Made by a program: the position numbers and the translations under genes
Assembly: GCA_002342295.1 (NCBI GenBank)
Contig: DDPR01000009.1
Location: 1 to 64,000, forward strand
Length of the DNA: 64,000 nucleotides
From: Burkholderiales bacterium UBA2463
GTDB lineage: Bacteria > Pseudomonadota > Gammaproteobacteria > Burkholderiales > Burkholderiaceae_A
Direction of reading: 5' to 3'
In this document: positions 63,421-64,000 of the stretch, piece after piece
How positions within the stretch are numbered: the stretch's first letter is position 1
Layout: every line of letters begins with the position of its first letter
Notes under the pieces: generated by a model
Database searches by the model: none
What the model was told of the DNA's origin: nothing
Seen by the model: only the letters and a program-made list of their open reading frames with translations

Positions 63421-64000
63421 ATGCCTGTCCCGAGTCGAAGCCACTTGCTCGCATTCGCCGAGTTACTCAAGCCCATCACCTGGTTTCCACCCATGTGGGC
63501 CTTTGCCTGCGGAGCAGTCGCCTCCGGCGTCGCACTCTCCGACCAGTGGCTGCTGGTCTCGATTGGAGTCCTGCTGGCTGGCCCCATGGTCTGCGCCACC
63601 AGTCAGGCAGTGAATGACTGGTTCGATCGGCATGTGGATGCCATCAATGAACCGTCGCGACCCATTCCTTCGGGCCGAATTCCCGGTCGCTGGGGGCTCT
63701 ACATCGCCCTCTTGTGGACACTGCTGTCTCTGGCCGTTGCGAGCCTGCTCGGACCCTGGGGCTTTCTCGCGGCCAGCGCGGGGCTGGTGCTTGCCTGGGC
63801 TTACAGCATGCCGCCCATTCGACTCAAACAGAATGGCTGGTGGGGGAATTTGGCCTGCGGCTTTTCTTATGAGGGCCTTGCATGGGTCACGGGAACCACC
63901 GTGATGCTCGGCGGCAACCTGCCCGAGGCCAGATCTATTGCGCTCGCCGTGCTCTACAGCCTCGGTGCGCACGGCATCATGACGCTCAACGACTTCAAGT
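63421..64000 (+). CDS. bchG: Bacteriochlorophyll synthase (partial, right edge)
   Basis: The first 193 residues of a UbiA-type membrane prenyltransferase that attaches the geranylgeranyl or phytyl tail to bacteriochlorophyllide a. The first Asp-rich site and the BchG signature are visible in DRHVDAINEPSRPIPSG; the beginning of the second site (MTLNDFK) reaches the window edge. ATG at 63421 opens a normal N-terminus (LAFAELLKPITWFPPMWAF). It is divergent from crtI. The remainder lies outside the window. Confidence 0.95.
   Translation, partial: MPVPSRSHLLAFAELLKPITWFPPMWAFACGAVASGVALSDQWLLVSIGVLLAGPMVCATSQAVNDWFDRHVDAINEPSRPIPSGRIPGRWGLYIALLWTLLSLAVASLLGPWGFLAASAGLVLAWAYSMPPIRLKQNGWWGNLACGFSYEGLAWVTGTTVMLGGNLPEARSIALAVLYSLGAHGIMTLNDFK

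Noticed and set aside
1..64000. CRISPR array, rRNA operon, insertion sequence or prophage genes
   Set aside because: No regularly spaced repeats, no rRNA sequence and no transposase, integrase or phage structural gene could be recognised on either strand.

Overview
The window is best read as chromosomal DNA of a purple, probably aerobic anoxygenic phototrophic betaproteobacterium (order Burkholderiales) with a foreign-looking 9.2 kb segment at its left edge. Support for the host: a DUF3460-scpA pair typical of Betaproteobacteria, a beta-type isocitrate lyase, and a photosynthesis cluster in the order bchF-N-B-H-L-M-lhaA-puhA-B-C-acsF-puhE, which matches Rubrivivax-like bacteria as I know them. 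The oxygen-dependent cyclase (acsF) together with spheroidene monooxygenase (crtA) points to life with oxygen.

Layout. (1) 1-9253: a block with different base and codon use (many TTG Leu, CAA Gln and AAA Lys codons) lying between two copies of a tRNA-Asn 3' end. It carries a split transketolase, a three-part TRAP transporter, an SDR dehydrogenase, a LysR regulator and a second full-length transketolase: a catabolic island for an unidentified carbohydrate or sugar acid. No integrase is visible. (2) 9346-18338: GTP-dependent PEP carboxykinase, a DnaQ/GIY-YIG exonuclease, four small orphan or membrane proteins and an RND efflux pair. (3) 18335-29101: an oligopeptide-type ABC importer without a binding protein, then housekeeping genes fabI, thyA, folA, dcd, metG, a DUF3460 gene, scpA, murB and yaaA. 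(4) 29129-32717: LEA14-like lipoprotein, a truncated Anbu-type proteasome homologue, rlmJ and aceA. (5) 32988-41239: a six-gene operon of an FtsX/MacB-type ABC exporter with an HlyD adaptor and a SUMF1-domain protein, then a dienelactone-hydrolase-like gene. (6) 41236-64000: the photosynthesis gene cluster, running past the right edge.

How the photosynthesis genes fit together. A 12-gene minus-strand run (bchF to puhE) encodes bacteriochlorophyll steps from Mg-chelatase (BchH), methyltransferase (BchM), cyclase (AcsF) and dark protochlorophyllide reductase (BchLNB) to the vinyl hydratase (BchF), plus reaction-centre H subunit and assembly factors. Divergently, aerR-ppsR (cobalamin antirepressor and redox/light repressor) run straight into crtA-crtD-crtC, the spheroidenone branch. 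crtI-crtB face back towards crtC, and bchG starts divergently from crtI. A perfect TGT-N12-ACA PpsR operator sits between bchF and aerR.

The DNA is very compact: same-strand genes mostly overlap by 1-40 bases, and six convergent pairs overlap at their 3' ends. pckG and aceA suggest growth on acetate or other C2/C4 acids beside light-driven energy supply. No CRISPR, rRNA or insertion sequence was seen.
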